Positions 52,679 to 62,359 of a DNA stretch of 64,000 nucleotides are shown here, piece after piece. The notes below the pieces were generated by a model. The model made no database searches. It was not told the origin of the DNA and saw only the letters and a program-made list of their open reading frames with translations. The position numbers and the translations under genes are program-made. The stretch is from Asterella californica (Eukaryota; Streptophyta; Marchantiopsida; Marchantiales; Aytoniaceae): assembly GCA_036924285.1 (NCBI GenBank), contig JAYKYS010000001.1, positions 2,888,501 through 2,952,500 of the forward strand, in the 5' to 3' direction. Numbering within the stretch: the first letter of the stretch is position 1; every line of letters begins with the position of its first letter.

Positions 52679-55600
52679 CTAAATTTTCGCTCCGTCCTCG
52701 GAGTGAAGAGAGAACTTCCGTCGATGAAACAACTTCAACTTGTCATGGTTGACCCGATCGAATCTCCTTCCTCCCAGCTCCTGAAGGTCATATGTGAAGT
52801 TGCTCCACACCTTATCTACAACAAAAGGACCAAAATATCTCGGAAGAAACTTCTTCCTAGCCCTCTTGAATCTGATAGCATCATACAACATAACCCAATC
52901 TCCGACTTGAAAAGGTTTTACCTCCCTCTTGCCCAACCGTTTGTCGTAACTCTTCTTTTGATACGCCTGAGCTCGTTCCATCCGGATCATTGCTACCGCT
53001 CGGGTCTCTTCCAACTCCATGAGTTGCTCCCTTCTTGATCTGACCACGTCTTCTCCTCTCGACCTCTTCAACTTTCGTTGAATAGTTTGAAAAGTATCCA
53101 ATTCGAATTGGATCGGCAACTTGGACTCCACTCCATAAACCAGTCGAAATGGGGAGTACCCAGTAGAAGTCTTTGTTGTCGTTCGATACTCCCATAAGAT
53201 AGCATGTAGCCTCTTATCCCAAGTATGTTTCGCAGTCTCAACACCAGCATCTTTGGCGAGCATCATACAAAGTGTAAGATTGGTCTTCTCCGCAAGACCA
53301 TTAGCATTTGGTTTGTATGAGGTCGTTACTCGTGGCTTGATAGAAAAGTGTTGTAGCATAGCAGTAGTCATGCTCCCTACAAACTCTCCTCCTCTATCTG
53401 AGACCAACTCTAACGGACATCCAAATCTTGTGATGATCCTCTCCCATAAGAATCTACCGACTTCTGTTTCATTGGTCTCTCTCAAAGGTCTAGCCTCTAC
53501 CCACTTGGTACAATAGTCAGTGGCGACTACAATGTATCTATTGCCTCGAGGTGTCTTATTAAGAGGACCTACAAAATCAATACCCCACTTCTCAAATGGT
53601 CCTAACACGGGAATTGATCTTAACGGAGGTGTTCTAGTAGACTTCAGAGCAAATGCTTGACATACGTCGCAAGTTTTGCAATAGTCTAAACACTCTTTGA
53701 AAATCCCTCTCCAGTGGTAACCCGCATCCAAAATCTTGAAGGCTGTTATCTTACCAGCAAAGTGACCTCCGCAAACAGTTCCGTCGTGAAACTCGTGCAT
53801 TAGCTTGAATGCCTCCTTCTGACCAACTGCTCTCCTTAGTAACCCATCTGCTCCTTGATGAAACAGAATTCCCTCTACCATGGTGTAAGGTTTGCATCTC
53901 TTGATCAACGCGTTACGTTCTCGGGTATGCATACCTTCTGGAAAAGAGCCATCTACAAGGAAACTCCAGATTTCCTTGTACTCGTCCGGTATCTCCTCGA
54001 TGCTTGTGATGGTCATCAGATGCTCGTCTGGAAATGAATCATCAAACGGTTCTTCTCCCTCATCATCATAAGCCCTTGACAAAAGATCAGCATTCGCATG
54101 CTTCTTCCCTGGTCTATCTTCGATCACATAATCGTATTCTGTTAGAAGGATCTTCCAACGAGCAATACGACCTTCGGCATTAGGCTTATTAAAGATATAC
54201 TTTAAAGCCTTGTGATCTGTGACTATGGAAAATTTCCCTCCTAGCAAGTAGTGTCGAAATTTCTTCAATCCAAAGATCACCGCTAATCCTTCTCGTTCAG
54301 TCACGGAGTAATTCTTCTCCGCTGGAACCATCTGCCTACTAGCATAAGCTATAGGATGATCATGCCCATCTCCATCTAGCTGACTTAATGTACATCCGAT
54401 TGCTACATTGGAGGCATCCGTATACAGAATAAATGCTTTACTCCACTCAGGTTTAGCAAGTATAGGAGCTGTCACTAATGCCTTTTTCAGCTCCTCAAAT
54501 GCTTCCTTTGCCTTCTGATCATGCACTATCAAGTCAAAATCAACTCCCTTCTTCATGTACATAGTCAAAGCTATTGCTTTGTTTGAGAAGGAAAAGACAA
54601 ACCTACGATAATATCCAACCATGCCAAGAAACTGCCTCAACTTTGTCAAGTTGATCGGAAATGGAAGATCCACAATCTTCTTCACCTTCTCAGGATCTAC
54701 CGCAATCCCATTCTTGGAAATGATGTGCCCTAACAGCAGACCTTCTTCGCAGCCAAAGATGCACTTCTCTGGATTTAGAGAAGCGTTGGCTTGCTCCAAC
54801 CGCTGCAAAACTTTGATCACATGATCAAAGTGGTCCTCCTTTCGTCCGTACACACAGAAATCGTCAATGAAATCCCGAACAAACTTCCCTATGAATGGTT
54901 CAAACACCTTGTTCATGAACCTCTGAAACGTGGCCGGAGCATTACACAGTCCGAATGGCATCACTCGAAATGCAAATGTTCCCCAAGGAGTAGTGAAAGT
55001 AGTCAACTGCTGGTACTCCTGTGCTATCTTGATCTGGTTGTATCCACTATAACCATCACCAAAGCTGTACCACTCATGACCGGCAACTTCCTCCAAAATC
55101 TCATCTATAAATGGTAGAGGATAATAGTCCTTCTTGGTAACTGCATTCAGCTTCTTATAGTCTATGCACACTCGCAGCTTACCATTCTTCTTCTTGACAA
55201 TCACAATGGGTGAAACCCATTCTGAGTTCTCCACCTCATAGATGAAACTCGCCTCCTTCAACTTGTCTATCTCCTCCTTGACCATCATTGCCGTTGTAGG
55301 ATTGACCCTTCTCTGCTTCTGTCGAACTGGTCTTGCGTTCTCCTCCAATTCGATTCGATGAGTCTCGAGGGTCACCTCCTTCAAATCCTTGTAGCTGAAA
55401 GCAAACACATGGATATATTTTCGAAATATATCTAGGAATCTACTTTTCTCTTCTTGAGTGACATTGATACCAAACTTCAGGGTAGAGAGTCTTCTCACAA
55501 TCTCTGCCTCACTCAACTCTTCTTTGTCAGGATCTTTCTCCACTGCTGGTCGAGGCAACAAGTCAATAGCACTAAGCTGATGTACTGATTCGTCTCGACC

Positions 55601-57565
55601 AAATCCTTCATCCTCAGACGAGGATTCTTGGTCGTAAGAATCCCCAGTATCTACTTCCGAGACACTCTGATCATCCTCCGTATCAGATTCCCAGTAGTCA
55701 CTAGTGGGTCTATCAGAGTCAGAAGTCACAACTCCAACACCCGAGAGAGGAACTATCACTCTATGATCTCTAGGCCCAATTCGTAAGTATCCCTTGTGCC
55801 ACCTATCCGTGGTGCGCACAGCTCTCAACCAAGGCCTACCTAGGAGCAAATCATAACTAGAGTCCTTTAACACTTGAAAGGACATCAATGTTTGAACTCC
55901 CATCACAGACACGACCACCTTCTCTAACACACCAAGAGGTCTTACCCGTTGCTTGTTAGCCATCCCCACGACAATGCTAGCCGGGCGAGTTGGTTCCATT
56001 CCCAACTTCTTCATCAACCTCTCCGATATGGCGTTTACAGCCGACCCTCCATCCACCAATACGTCAGAGACGTAGTGACCATTCAATCGGACTTCAATCT
56101 TTGAAGCCCTAGTGCATACCTCTGAAGCATGCACATCCACCACACCAACTCCTACTGACTTTGATGTCTTGCTCTTGGGTTTCTTCTTCTTGCTTCTCTT
56201 AGAACTCAGTCCTCCTCTGAGTTCCCTTCGTAAGCTGGGATTAAGTGCGATCAGTTGTCCAACAGTGATGTTGGCTTTCTGAGCACCCACATCTTCAACC
56301 ACATCATATCCCGCTTGGGAAGATGAAATGGTGAAATCCGCCATCCCCAGCTTCCTTCTTGGCTCCCTTGGTGTACTCGAAACATTACTCGAACGAGTAC
56401 TTCTACTTGCTGACTCCTCCATGAAAACCGGTTCATCAGAAAATCGAGTTCTTTTTCTTTCTTGAGCTAAAAGCTCCACCGGTGCATGAGAAGAGTTTGA
56501 ACTCTCTCCTTTCTCGTAGATGGGATCTCGCACGACATCGATAGTAGCCACCCCTTTGTCTCGTCCTTGTGATGGATTTCCTCCACCCACATTCATTCTG
56601 ACAGCTTCGGCACCTCTTGCTCCGTTGTTAGGACAATTTCGCTGGAAATGAGAACCTCCACACGTCCAACAAGTGATTCCTCCAAAGTTACCTTGGTTGC
56701 CTCCAAAGTTACCTTGATTTCCTCGGTTGGGATTGTTGTCGTAACCTCTTTGACCTCCTCCTCCACCTTTGTTCCTCCATTCTCGTAACTGCACCACATT
56801 TATCTTGAGATCCGCAAGAGTGTCAGTGATGCTCTTCAGCTCGGCATGAAAATCAGAGGTGGCAGTAGACATCGTTGTTGGGACAAACGGTCTTGGCACC
56901 ACCGTTGGAGTAGGAGCTGACGTTGAAGCAATCACCAATTGTGATGGTGCAGGTGCGATCGTTGTGGCTACACCAGGAGTCGGAGTTGACACCAGAGCAG
57001 CATGATGAGGTTGGATGATATCTCCTTCATCCAAACTCTCTTCCATATTTGTCGCTATCTTGATGGCCTCCGCTTTGGTTGCTGGCTTCTCGTACCTCAC
57101 TTGGGTTCGAATTGAAGGTCTCAACCCTCCCACCAAGTTCTTGGTCAGCACTGCTTCAATCCCCGCCATCGTTAGTTCCACATTGTCTCCACTCTTCCGT
57201 AGGACCGTCCGAAACCGTTGCTCCAACTTATCCACCCTTTCGGCATATTGCCGAACTTTCTCGTCGTCACGTTGCTTCAAATGAGTAAGCTCCACCATGA
57301 GCTTCTCATAACTCTCTTCTGGAAGAAATTCTTCGATGAGTGCATTACTCAACGTCTCCCATGTGTCCTCAACTGCACCAGGTGTCTGGCTCTTCACTCG
57401 GTCTTCATACCACGTAAGAGCAAAATCTTCTAAAAACTCTGGCAGTAACAACACCCATTCTTCCTTCCTTCTCACGTTGTTTCCGATGCAACCCCTTTTG
57501 AAGTCTCGAACAAACGGTTCTACATCTTCATTGTCCTTCCCATGAAACACGGGTAGCTTTCCCAT
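52679..57565 (-). CDS. Gag-pol polyprotein of element B (1628 aa)
   Basis: Same domain order and motifs as the polyprotein at 3714-8600. It has one residue change (Glu for Gly in MAGIxAVLT near residue 136) and one silent base change in the region between RT and RNase H. It is uninterrupted, so B could encode its own mobility. All catalytic motifs are kept. Confidence 0.95.
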   Translation of the reverse strand: MGKLPVFHGKDNEDVEPFVRDFKRGCIGNNVRRKEEWVLLLPEFLEDFALTWYEDRVKSQTPGAVEDTWETLSNALIEEFLPEESYEKLMVELTHLKQRDDEKVRQYAERVDKLEQRFRTVLRKSGDNVELTMAGIEAVLTKNLVGGLRPSIRTQVRYEKPATKAEAIKIATNMEESLDEGDIIQPHHAALVSTPTPGVATTIAPAPSQLVIASTSAPTPTVVPRPFVPTTMSTATSDFHAELKSITDTLADLKINVVQLREWRNKGGGGGQRGYDNNPNRGNQGNFGGNQGNFGGITCWTCGGSHFQRNCPNNGARGAEAVRMNVGGGNPSQGRDKGVATIDVVRDPIYEKGESSNSSHAPVELLAQERKRTRFSDEPVFMEESASRSTRSSNVSSTPREPRRKLGMADFTISSSQAGYDVVEDVGAQKANITVGQLIALNPSLRRELRGGLSSKRSKKKKPKSKTSKSVGVGVVDVHASEVCTRASKIEVRLNGHYVSDVLVDGGSAVNAISERLMKKLGMEPTRPASIVVGMANKQRVRPLGVLEKVVVSVMGVQTLMSFQVLKDSSYDLLLGRPWLRAVRTTDRWHKGYLRIGPRDHRVIVPLSGVGVVTSDSDRPTSDYWESDTEDDQSVSEVDTGDSYDQESSSEDEGFGRDESVHQLSAIDLLPRPAVEKDPDKEELSEAEIVRRLSTLKFGINVTQEEKSRFLDIFRKYIHVFAFSYKDLKEVTLETHRIELEENARPVRQKQRRVNPTTAMMVKEEIDKLKEASFIYEVENSEWVSPIVIVKKKNGKLRVCIDYKKLNAVTKKDYYPLPFIDEILEEVAGHEWYSFGDGYSGYNQIKIAQEYQQLTTFTTPWGTFAFRVMPFGLCNAPATFQRFMNKVFEPFIGKFVRDFIDDFCVYGRKEDHFDHVIKVLQRLEQANASLNPEKCIFGCEEGLLLGHIISKNGIAVDPEKVKKIVDLPFPINLTKLRQFLGMVGYYRRFVFSFSNKAIALTMYMKKGVDFDLIVHDQKAKEAFEELKKALVTAPILAKPEWSKAFILYTDASNVAIGCTLSQLDGDGHDHPIAYASRQMVPAEKNYSVTEREGLAVIFGLKKFRHYLLGGKFSIVTDHKALKYIFNKPNAEGRIARWKILLTEYDYVIEDRPGKKHANADLLSRAYDDEGEEPFDDSFPDEHLMTITSIEEIPDEYKEIWSFLVDGSFPEGMHTRERNALIKRCKPYTMVEGILFHQGADGLLRRAVGQKEAFKLMHEFHDGTVCGGHFAGKITAFKILDAGYHWRGIFKECLDYCKTCDVCQAFALKSTRTPPLRSIPVLGPFEKWGIDFVGPLNKTPRGNRYIVVATDYCTKWVEARPLRETNETEVGRFLWERIITRFGCPLELVSDRGGEFVGSMTTAMLQHFSIKPRVTTSYKPNANGLAEKTNLTLCMMLAKDAGVETAKHTWDKRLHAILWEYRTTTKTSTGYSPFRLVYGVESKLPIQFELDTFQTIQRKLKRSRGEDVVRSRREQLMELEETRAVAMIRMERAQAYQKKSYDKRLGKREVKPFQVGDWVMLYDAIRFKRARKKFLPRYFGPFVVDKVWSNFTYDLQELGGRRFDRVNHDKLKLFHRRKFSLHSEDGAKI

Positions 57566-57614
57566 CTTGTAACTACTCTTTCTACTCTTCTAATCGTCGT
57601 GCAATAACTACTCG

Positions 57615-57779
57615 CTAAAAGAGTACGAACATCACCAATTCCATTCGCGAATAATCTACCATAGGTAAAATGAAAGGAAATGGTTGTAACAACACCTCTT
57701 GTGCCATCTCTTCCCCCAAGGTAATCATGAGTCTGAGTCGCATCACCGCCTTCTCCACCATCCGAATGACGATCTCCAT
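57615..57779 (-). CDS. Small ORF of 54 codons before gag (element B)
   Basis: Same as 8650-8814, again starting in the TGATG overlap with the zinc-knuckle ORF. No change seen. Confidence 0.4.
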   Translation of the reverse strand: MEIVIRMVEKAVMRLRLMITLGEEMAQEVLLQPFPFILPMVDYSRMELVMFVLF

Positions 57780-58270
57780 CACAACTCAGCCGAGTCCTCC
57801 TTTGAAGTCGACAACTTCTCCGTCTCAGCTCTTTGAGTCTCGTCCAACTTCTCGACTACGGACGTAAGTAGGGCGGCCACATCGACGCACTTGTGTCCTC
57901 TTGATAGATCACCCACTCCACAACTTGGACAAGGATCTTCGCCTAGAAGATGAATTGGCGCTGATGACGATGGACCCACTCGAAGACTCAAATCAGTAAA
58001 CTCCCGCTTCCCTTTAGCTCTCTCGGTTCTGATTCTAGTTGGACAATTCACTACTTTGTGTCCCAACCCTCTACAGAAATAACACCACAAGTCGGTTTCT
58101 ACTCTTCTCCTCGGCGATTCTACTTGAGGTTTAGTACTAGGGTTTTCAAACTCGACGATAATCTCTCTCGAACTTTCTCCGACACTTACTATGACATCTA
58201 AACCTTGAGGAAGGTTTCTAAGTCTAACTTTCCAATCTTTTGAATTTCCACTCATGTTGCACCTTCTCAA
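57779..58270 (-). CDS. Leader ORF with CCHC zinc knuckle (element B)
   Basis: 163 aa, with knuckle CYFCRGLGHKVVNC kept. One change, Ser for Pro in VGPSSxAPI. Same place upstream of gag as in A. Confidence 0.7.
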   Translation of the reverse strand: MRRCNMSGNSKDWKVRLRNLPQGLDVIVSVGESSREIIVEFENPSTKPQVESPRRRVETDLWCYFCRGLGHKVVNCPTRIRTERAKGKREFTDLSLRVGPSSSAPIHLLGEDPCPSCGVGDLSRGHKCVDVAALLTSVVEKLDETQRAETEKLSTSKEDSAEL

Positions 58271-58393
58271 CCATTAAGTGGACAAAATATCATAGAGGAA
58301 AATAATTCTACATCACTTTCTTAACTCTTCCGAGCTTTATATTGGAAATCGTGTATTATACATGATATACACGAAATAAAATCCAGTCTAAAA

Positions 58394-58711
58394 TTAACTA
58401 TCGAAGATATGATCCTCCTCACCCTCGTTTGTACTCATCACTACAGACATCTTGAACTCACTCTTGTAAGGATCCAACTCTATTTCACCAGGAGCATTCG
58501 TGGCCTCCATAGTGAATGATGCTTTAAACTCGACTTTCTTCAAATCTGTGCCAATGGTCGCGGAAGCTTCTTCGTATAGGGTAAAGAGAGCACCCCAAGT
58601 GCTATAGATGCGTGTTCGTAACTCATCTATACTTAACTTGGGCTTCTCCGTCTCTGTTCGAACTCCTAAACGTCTCTTCTTCCACCTCGTCATTCGAACT
58701 GGATTCCCCAT
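58394..58711 (-). CDS. First leader ORF (105 aa), element B
   Basis: Identical by eye to 9429-9746. No domain recognised. Confidence 0.5.
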   Translation of the reverse strand: MGNPVRMTRWKKRRLGVRTETEKPKLSIDELRTRIYSTWGALFTLYEEASATIGTDLKKVEFKASFTMEATNAPGEIELDPYKSEFKMSVVMSTNEGEEDHIFDS

Positions 58712-58741
58712 GACGTATCTTCAAGACCTCCTTGTATGTCG

Positions 58742-59575
58742 AAACGTATATCTCTTAGTTGGTAAGAGATCTCTCCAAGATTTTTGTGGTCTCCAGTAGC
58801 TCAACCTCCAAGCTACTAAATCATGAAGTTTCAACAGAAACTTCCCTAATCAGAAGAGATGGTGATGACTGTACAAATTTTCAGAGAACTGAAATTTGTA
58901 TATTTTCACTTCCCTCATGGTTGTCAACCCCCTCCACTTTGAAAAATCCTTTCTCCCTCTTCAGACCTCATCTTCTCATGATTTCTTTTGTCCTGGATAG
59001 CTTATCAGCCACTCTAAAACACTGGAAAGTTTCTCAGGAAAATAAAATTCACAGAAAATCTGACACTGACTGTAAACTTTTTCCAGAGAACAGAATTCCT
59101 CAACTCTCACGAATAGACCCCCTCAACTTTGAAAAATCATTGCTCCCTCTCTAGACCACCTTTTCCTATGATTTCTTTTGTCTTAGATAGGTTATCAGCC
59201 AATCTAAAACACTGGAAAGTTTCACAGGAAAATAAAATTCACAAAAAAGTTGACAGCGACTGTACAAATTTTCCAGAGAGCAGAATTTCTAAACTCACAA
59301 ATTTCTCTCCTCTAATAACTTTTCTCTCCTCCTTTCTCTACAACTCTTGTTGCACTTTCTTTCAACTCTCCTCAAACCCTTTCTAAGTGAACAAGATGTA
59401 AAGAATGACTTCGAACGCGTCATATATCACTACGGGATACACGAAAGGTTCTAACGTTGCTAACATCGCGTTAGCTCTCTCTCCTCCCAACGTTCTCTCC
59501 ATGTGCTCTCTCATAATCTCCTTTTGTCGAATATAGAACTGAACTCTAAACATCGTTCAACGATCCCTTCAAGTG
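58742..59575 (-). repeat. Repeated untranslated leader of element B
   Basis: Three imperfect units of about 190 bp, as in A. No gene. Confidence 0.7.
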
Positions 59576-59577
59576 AG

Positions 59578-59595
59578 GTCCCGGCAACGGAACCA
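59578..59595 (-). other. Primer binding site of element B
   Basis: TGGTTCCGTTGCCGGGAC on the - strand, as in A (tRNA-Glu type). Confidence 0.75.
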
Positions 59596-59599
59596 AAAA

Positions 59600-60515
59600 T
59601 GTAAACCCTCCGCGGTCCTAACGATCAACTACCCCCCGATCTCTCAACCTCCACGATCGTCATCCACGAATCTGCAACTGTCGGGCCTGTCTCTCACTCA
59701 GGGGTCACCTCTGATGGCTTTGATGGAAGCACACCATGAATCTTGAAGGGAAAAATGCTAAGTTCACTCTCATTCATACACCCACAAACTTATCAACTAA
59801 AATCTCCATAATCTCATCCACTAAAATCCTCCATTCTAACGACGTCTCTCAAGTTCTCACATGCTAAAAATATCCCACACTCTCTATATTACTCAAGTTG
59901 TCATTACGACGATGTGAAAACAAGGATGAGGAGCTCTTCTCTACTCCTCTATTTATACATTCTAGGTTTTTACTTTGGTACCCTCCGGTAACTCAGCCGT
60001 AACTACTTTTACCGGGTTTTACTAAGATATTACTTAAGGTAAAAGCATTGATCACATGGGCTTTTTACCTTTTCACATGGGCTTATTCCTTCAAAGTCAA
60101 CAACTTCTAGAAGGATTCTGGAATATTCTCAAGGAATCTCGAATTTCCACCCCCCCTCTACACTAGGACCCACTAAAAAGGAAACATGTGGAATCTCTTC
60201 TTGTTTTTAATGCCCACAAAGTCCACAACTTTAATCCAACCACTAATATCAAGTCAAAAAGGAGATAAGGGATACTTTCCACCCCCTTTCTACCTTTTAG
60301 ACAAGATGACAAGATAGTAGTGCTCACTCTTTAGCAAATATCTGAATTCTGCCAAAAGTACAGCTAAGTTTAACCATAACTAACTTTTAGCTAGTCATGA
60401 CTAACTTGATATCTCCTAAAAGTACTTTGGCAGTAAATAAACATTCTCAACACTTAGTTAGAACTAAACACCTTACTAATAGATAAACTTCCTATGTGTA
60501 ACATAGGTCGTTACA
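59600..60515 (-). repeat. 5' LTR of element B
   Basis: 916 bp with the TATA box at 59950-59957 (TATAAATA on the - strand). Identical by eye to the other A/B LTRs. Confidence 0.95.
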
Positions 60516-60519
60516 GTAC

Positions 60520-61752
60520 AGATATTTACAGACTTTGCAGTGCCCAGAAGAAATGGATGCTGAACAGCGAACAGTCTTCATACATCAGGCGGGACCCTAC
60601 GAGATGAAGAACGGGATATTGTTCAGAAGAGGGCCTGATGAAGAACTTCGAAGATGTCTGGAAGTGCATGAGATACCACAAGTGGTAGGAGCACTACACT
60701 CGGAACCTGAAGGTGGACACTATGCGCTGAGAAACACTGTGAAGAAGATCCTCTCAGCTGGATACTGGTGGCCAACGATGTACAAAGATGTTCAGGAGAT
60801 CATCAAGAAGTGTGATAACTGTCAACGAGTGGGTAAGCCTACGCCAACCACTCAATGGCCGTTACATCCGATACTCCCATTAGCACCATTCGAGAAATGG
60901 GGGATTGATTTTGTAGGACCTATACAACCTGCAACACGCCGCACAAGAAGAAGGTACATACTGATAGCTATTGATTATGCAACGAAGATGGTTGAAGCAG
61001 CAGCTACCAAGAAAGACGATGCAGCCACTGTGGCTGAGTTTCTGTACACACAGATCATTACTCGATATGGATGCCCACTGGAGTTGGTGAGTGACCGAGG
61101 TACACATTTTTTAAACAAGATGATAGAAGAACTGACAGATTACTTTGGTATAAAACACCGGAAGACAACACCGTACAATCCAAAAGCTAACGGATTGACA
61201 GAGAAGTCTAATGGAGTGTTGTGCAAGATTCTGAACAAGGTGACAGTGAATCATGCATATGATTGGGATACAAAGTTACCGGCTGTCTTATGGGCATTTC
61301 GGAATGCAGAGAAGATTACAACTCGACAAACACCCTTTTTCCTAACATATGGCATGACACCGATTATGCGAGTTGAATTTGATGTGCCTACTTACAGAAT
61401 CCTGTCTGAAGATAGACTGTCAGTGGAGGAGAGTCAACTGTTACGACTTAAGAGTCTGATGACACTTGAGGAAGACCGTGAAGAGTCTAAACGACTAACG
61501 GAGATCATTCAAATGAAGCGGAAAGAGAAGCACGATAAGAAGATCCGCAAAGTGGACATCAAGGATGGAGATTTAGTACTACTGTATGACAGTAGGTACA
61601 CTAAATTTCCAAGGAAGTTACACTTACGTTGGATGGGTCCTTACAAAGTAACGCGTCGTTATAGTAATGGTTCGGTTCAGTTGGAAGAACTCGATGGAAC
61701 ATTGTTAGCTACCCGAGTCAATGGGTGGAGGATCAAGAGATACTACTCTTAA
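60520..61752 (+). CDS. Pol of element D, 3' part (integrase)
   Basis: It continues the frame of 50142-51749 after element B. An HHCC finger (HYALRNTVKKIL...CDNCQ) is at about residues 600-635 of the joined frame. The core D,D,E lies near 664 (WGIDFVGP), 727 (LVSDRGTHF) and 764 (NGLTEKSNG). A GPY/F-like end (LRWMGPYKV) is near 906. It stops at TAA 61750-61752, only 38 bp before the 3' LTR, so there is no space for an extra ORF between pol and LTR as in Tat-type elements. It is intact, unlike the broken relative at 2-1622. Confidence 0.92.
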   Translation, partial: RYLQTLQCPEEMDAEQRTVFIHQAGPYEMKNGILFRRGPDEELRRCLEVHEIPQVVGALHSEPEGGHYALRNTVKKILSAGYWWPTMYKDVQEIIKKCDNCQRVGKPTPTTQWPLHPILPLAPFEKWGIDFVGPIQPATRRTRRRYILIAIDYATKMVEAAATKKDDAATVAEFLYTQIITRYGCPLELVSDRGTHFLNKMIEELTDYFGIKHRKTTPYNPKANGLTEKSNGVLCKILNKVTVNHAYDWDTKLPAVLWAFRNAEKITTRQTPFFLTYGMTPIMRVEFDVPTYRILSEDRLSVEESQLLRLKSLMTLEEDREESKRLTEIIQMKRKEKHDKKIRKVDIKDGDLVLLYDSRYTKFPRKLHLRWMGPYKVTRRYSNGSVQLEELDGTLLATRVNGWRIKRYYS

Positions 61753-61775
61753 GTGTTCGCGGGGTCGCTTCACAA

Positions 61776-61790
61776 TTGAGAGGGGGAGTA
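61776..61790 (+). other. Polypurine tract of element D
   Basis: TTGAGAGGGGGAGTA immediately before the LTR start TGTGAAGCC. Confidence 0.85.
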
Positions 61791-62095
61791 TGTGAAGCCT
61801 TGGTTTTTCGTTTTTTGTTAATTAATTGATTAGTTGTAAAGTAAATAAGAAGAATAGATGATAGAAGATAAACAATATGAGTAGAATAGTGTTAATTAGA
61901 AGTTTAGAGAAAGAATCTCAGTTCTGGAGGAATTTATCGAATCTATGGAGACACTGAAAGATGATTTTCTCATAAATGAATTCCTCAGGCGAAGACCTTT
62001 CTAACGGTATGTTGTGCGAGGCAATCGGGGACCGAACGACGAAGTTACAGTCGACGGAAGAATGTCAGTCGTCAAGAGGAAAACCCTAACTTCGG

Positions 62096-62126
62096 CACGT
62101 GCAGGAAAGCCTATCGCGGGATATAA
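62096..62126 (+). promoter_or_regulatory. G-box and TATA of 3' LTR D
   Basis: Same CTTCGGCACGTGC and GATATAAGC as in the 5' LTR. From here transcription would cover the second ORF copy and then leave the element into flanking DNA. Confidence 0.6.
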
Positions 62127-62359
62127 GCAAGGTAACAAGTTGTTTACTTTACTCTTTTACTATTCCCAGAGCGAGCGATAGCAGGGCGCAGAGAGCCGCA
62201 TTTACCGAACGCCGAAGTACGTCAGTTACGGGCGAGGAAGCCAATTCGCGAGTGAACGGCGAGGAAGCCAATTTGCGAGGAAGTACGTCAGTTACGGGCG
62301 AGGAAGAGATTGTAGCGAGGAATCCGTTTGTAGCGAAGATCGTTGCAGTGATCCTAGGG

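Larger units (their letters stand above)
51750..60515 (-). mobile_element. Element B: second near-identical copy of A
   Basis: 8766 bp, exactly the length of A, with 916-bp LTRs and a GTAC duplication at 51746-51749 and 60516-60519. By eye only four bases differ from A: 54492, 57152, 57963 and 58735, all transitions. Two change a residue. The insertion broke D pol, so B arrived after D. The target ATCTGTACAGAT is a perfect 12-bp palindrome. Confidence 0.96.
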
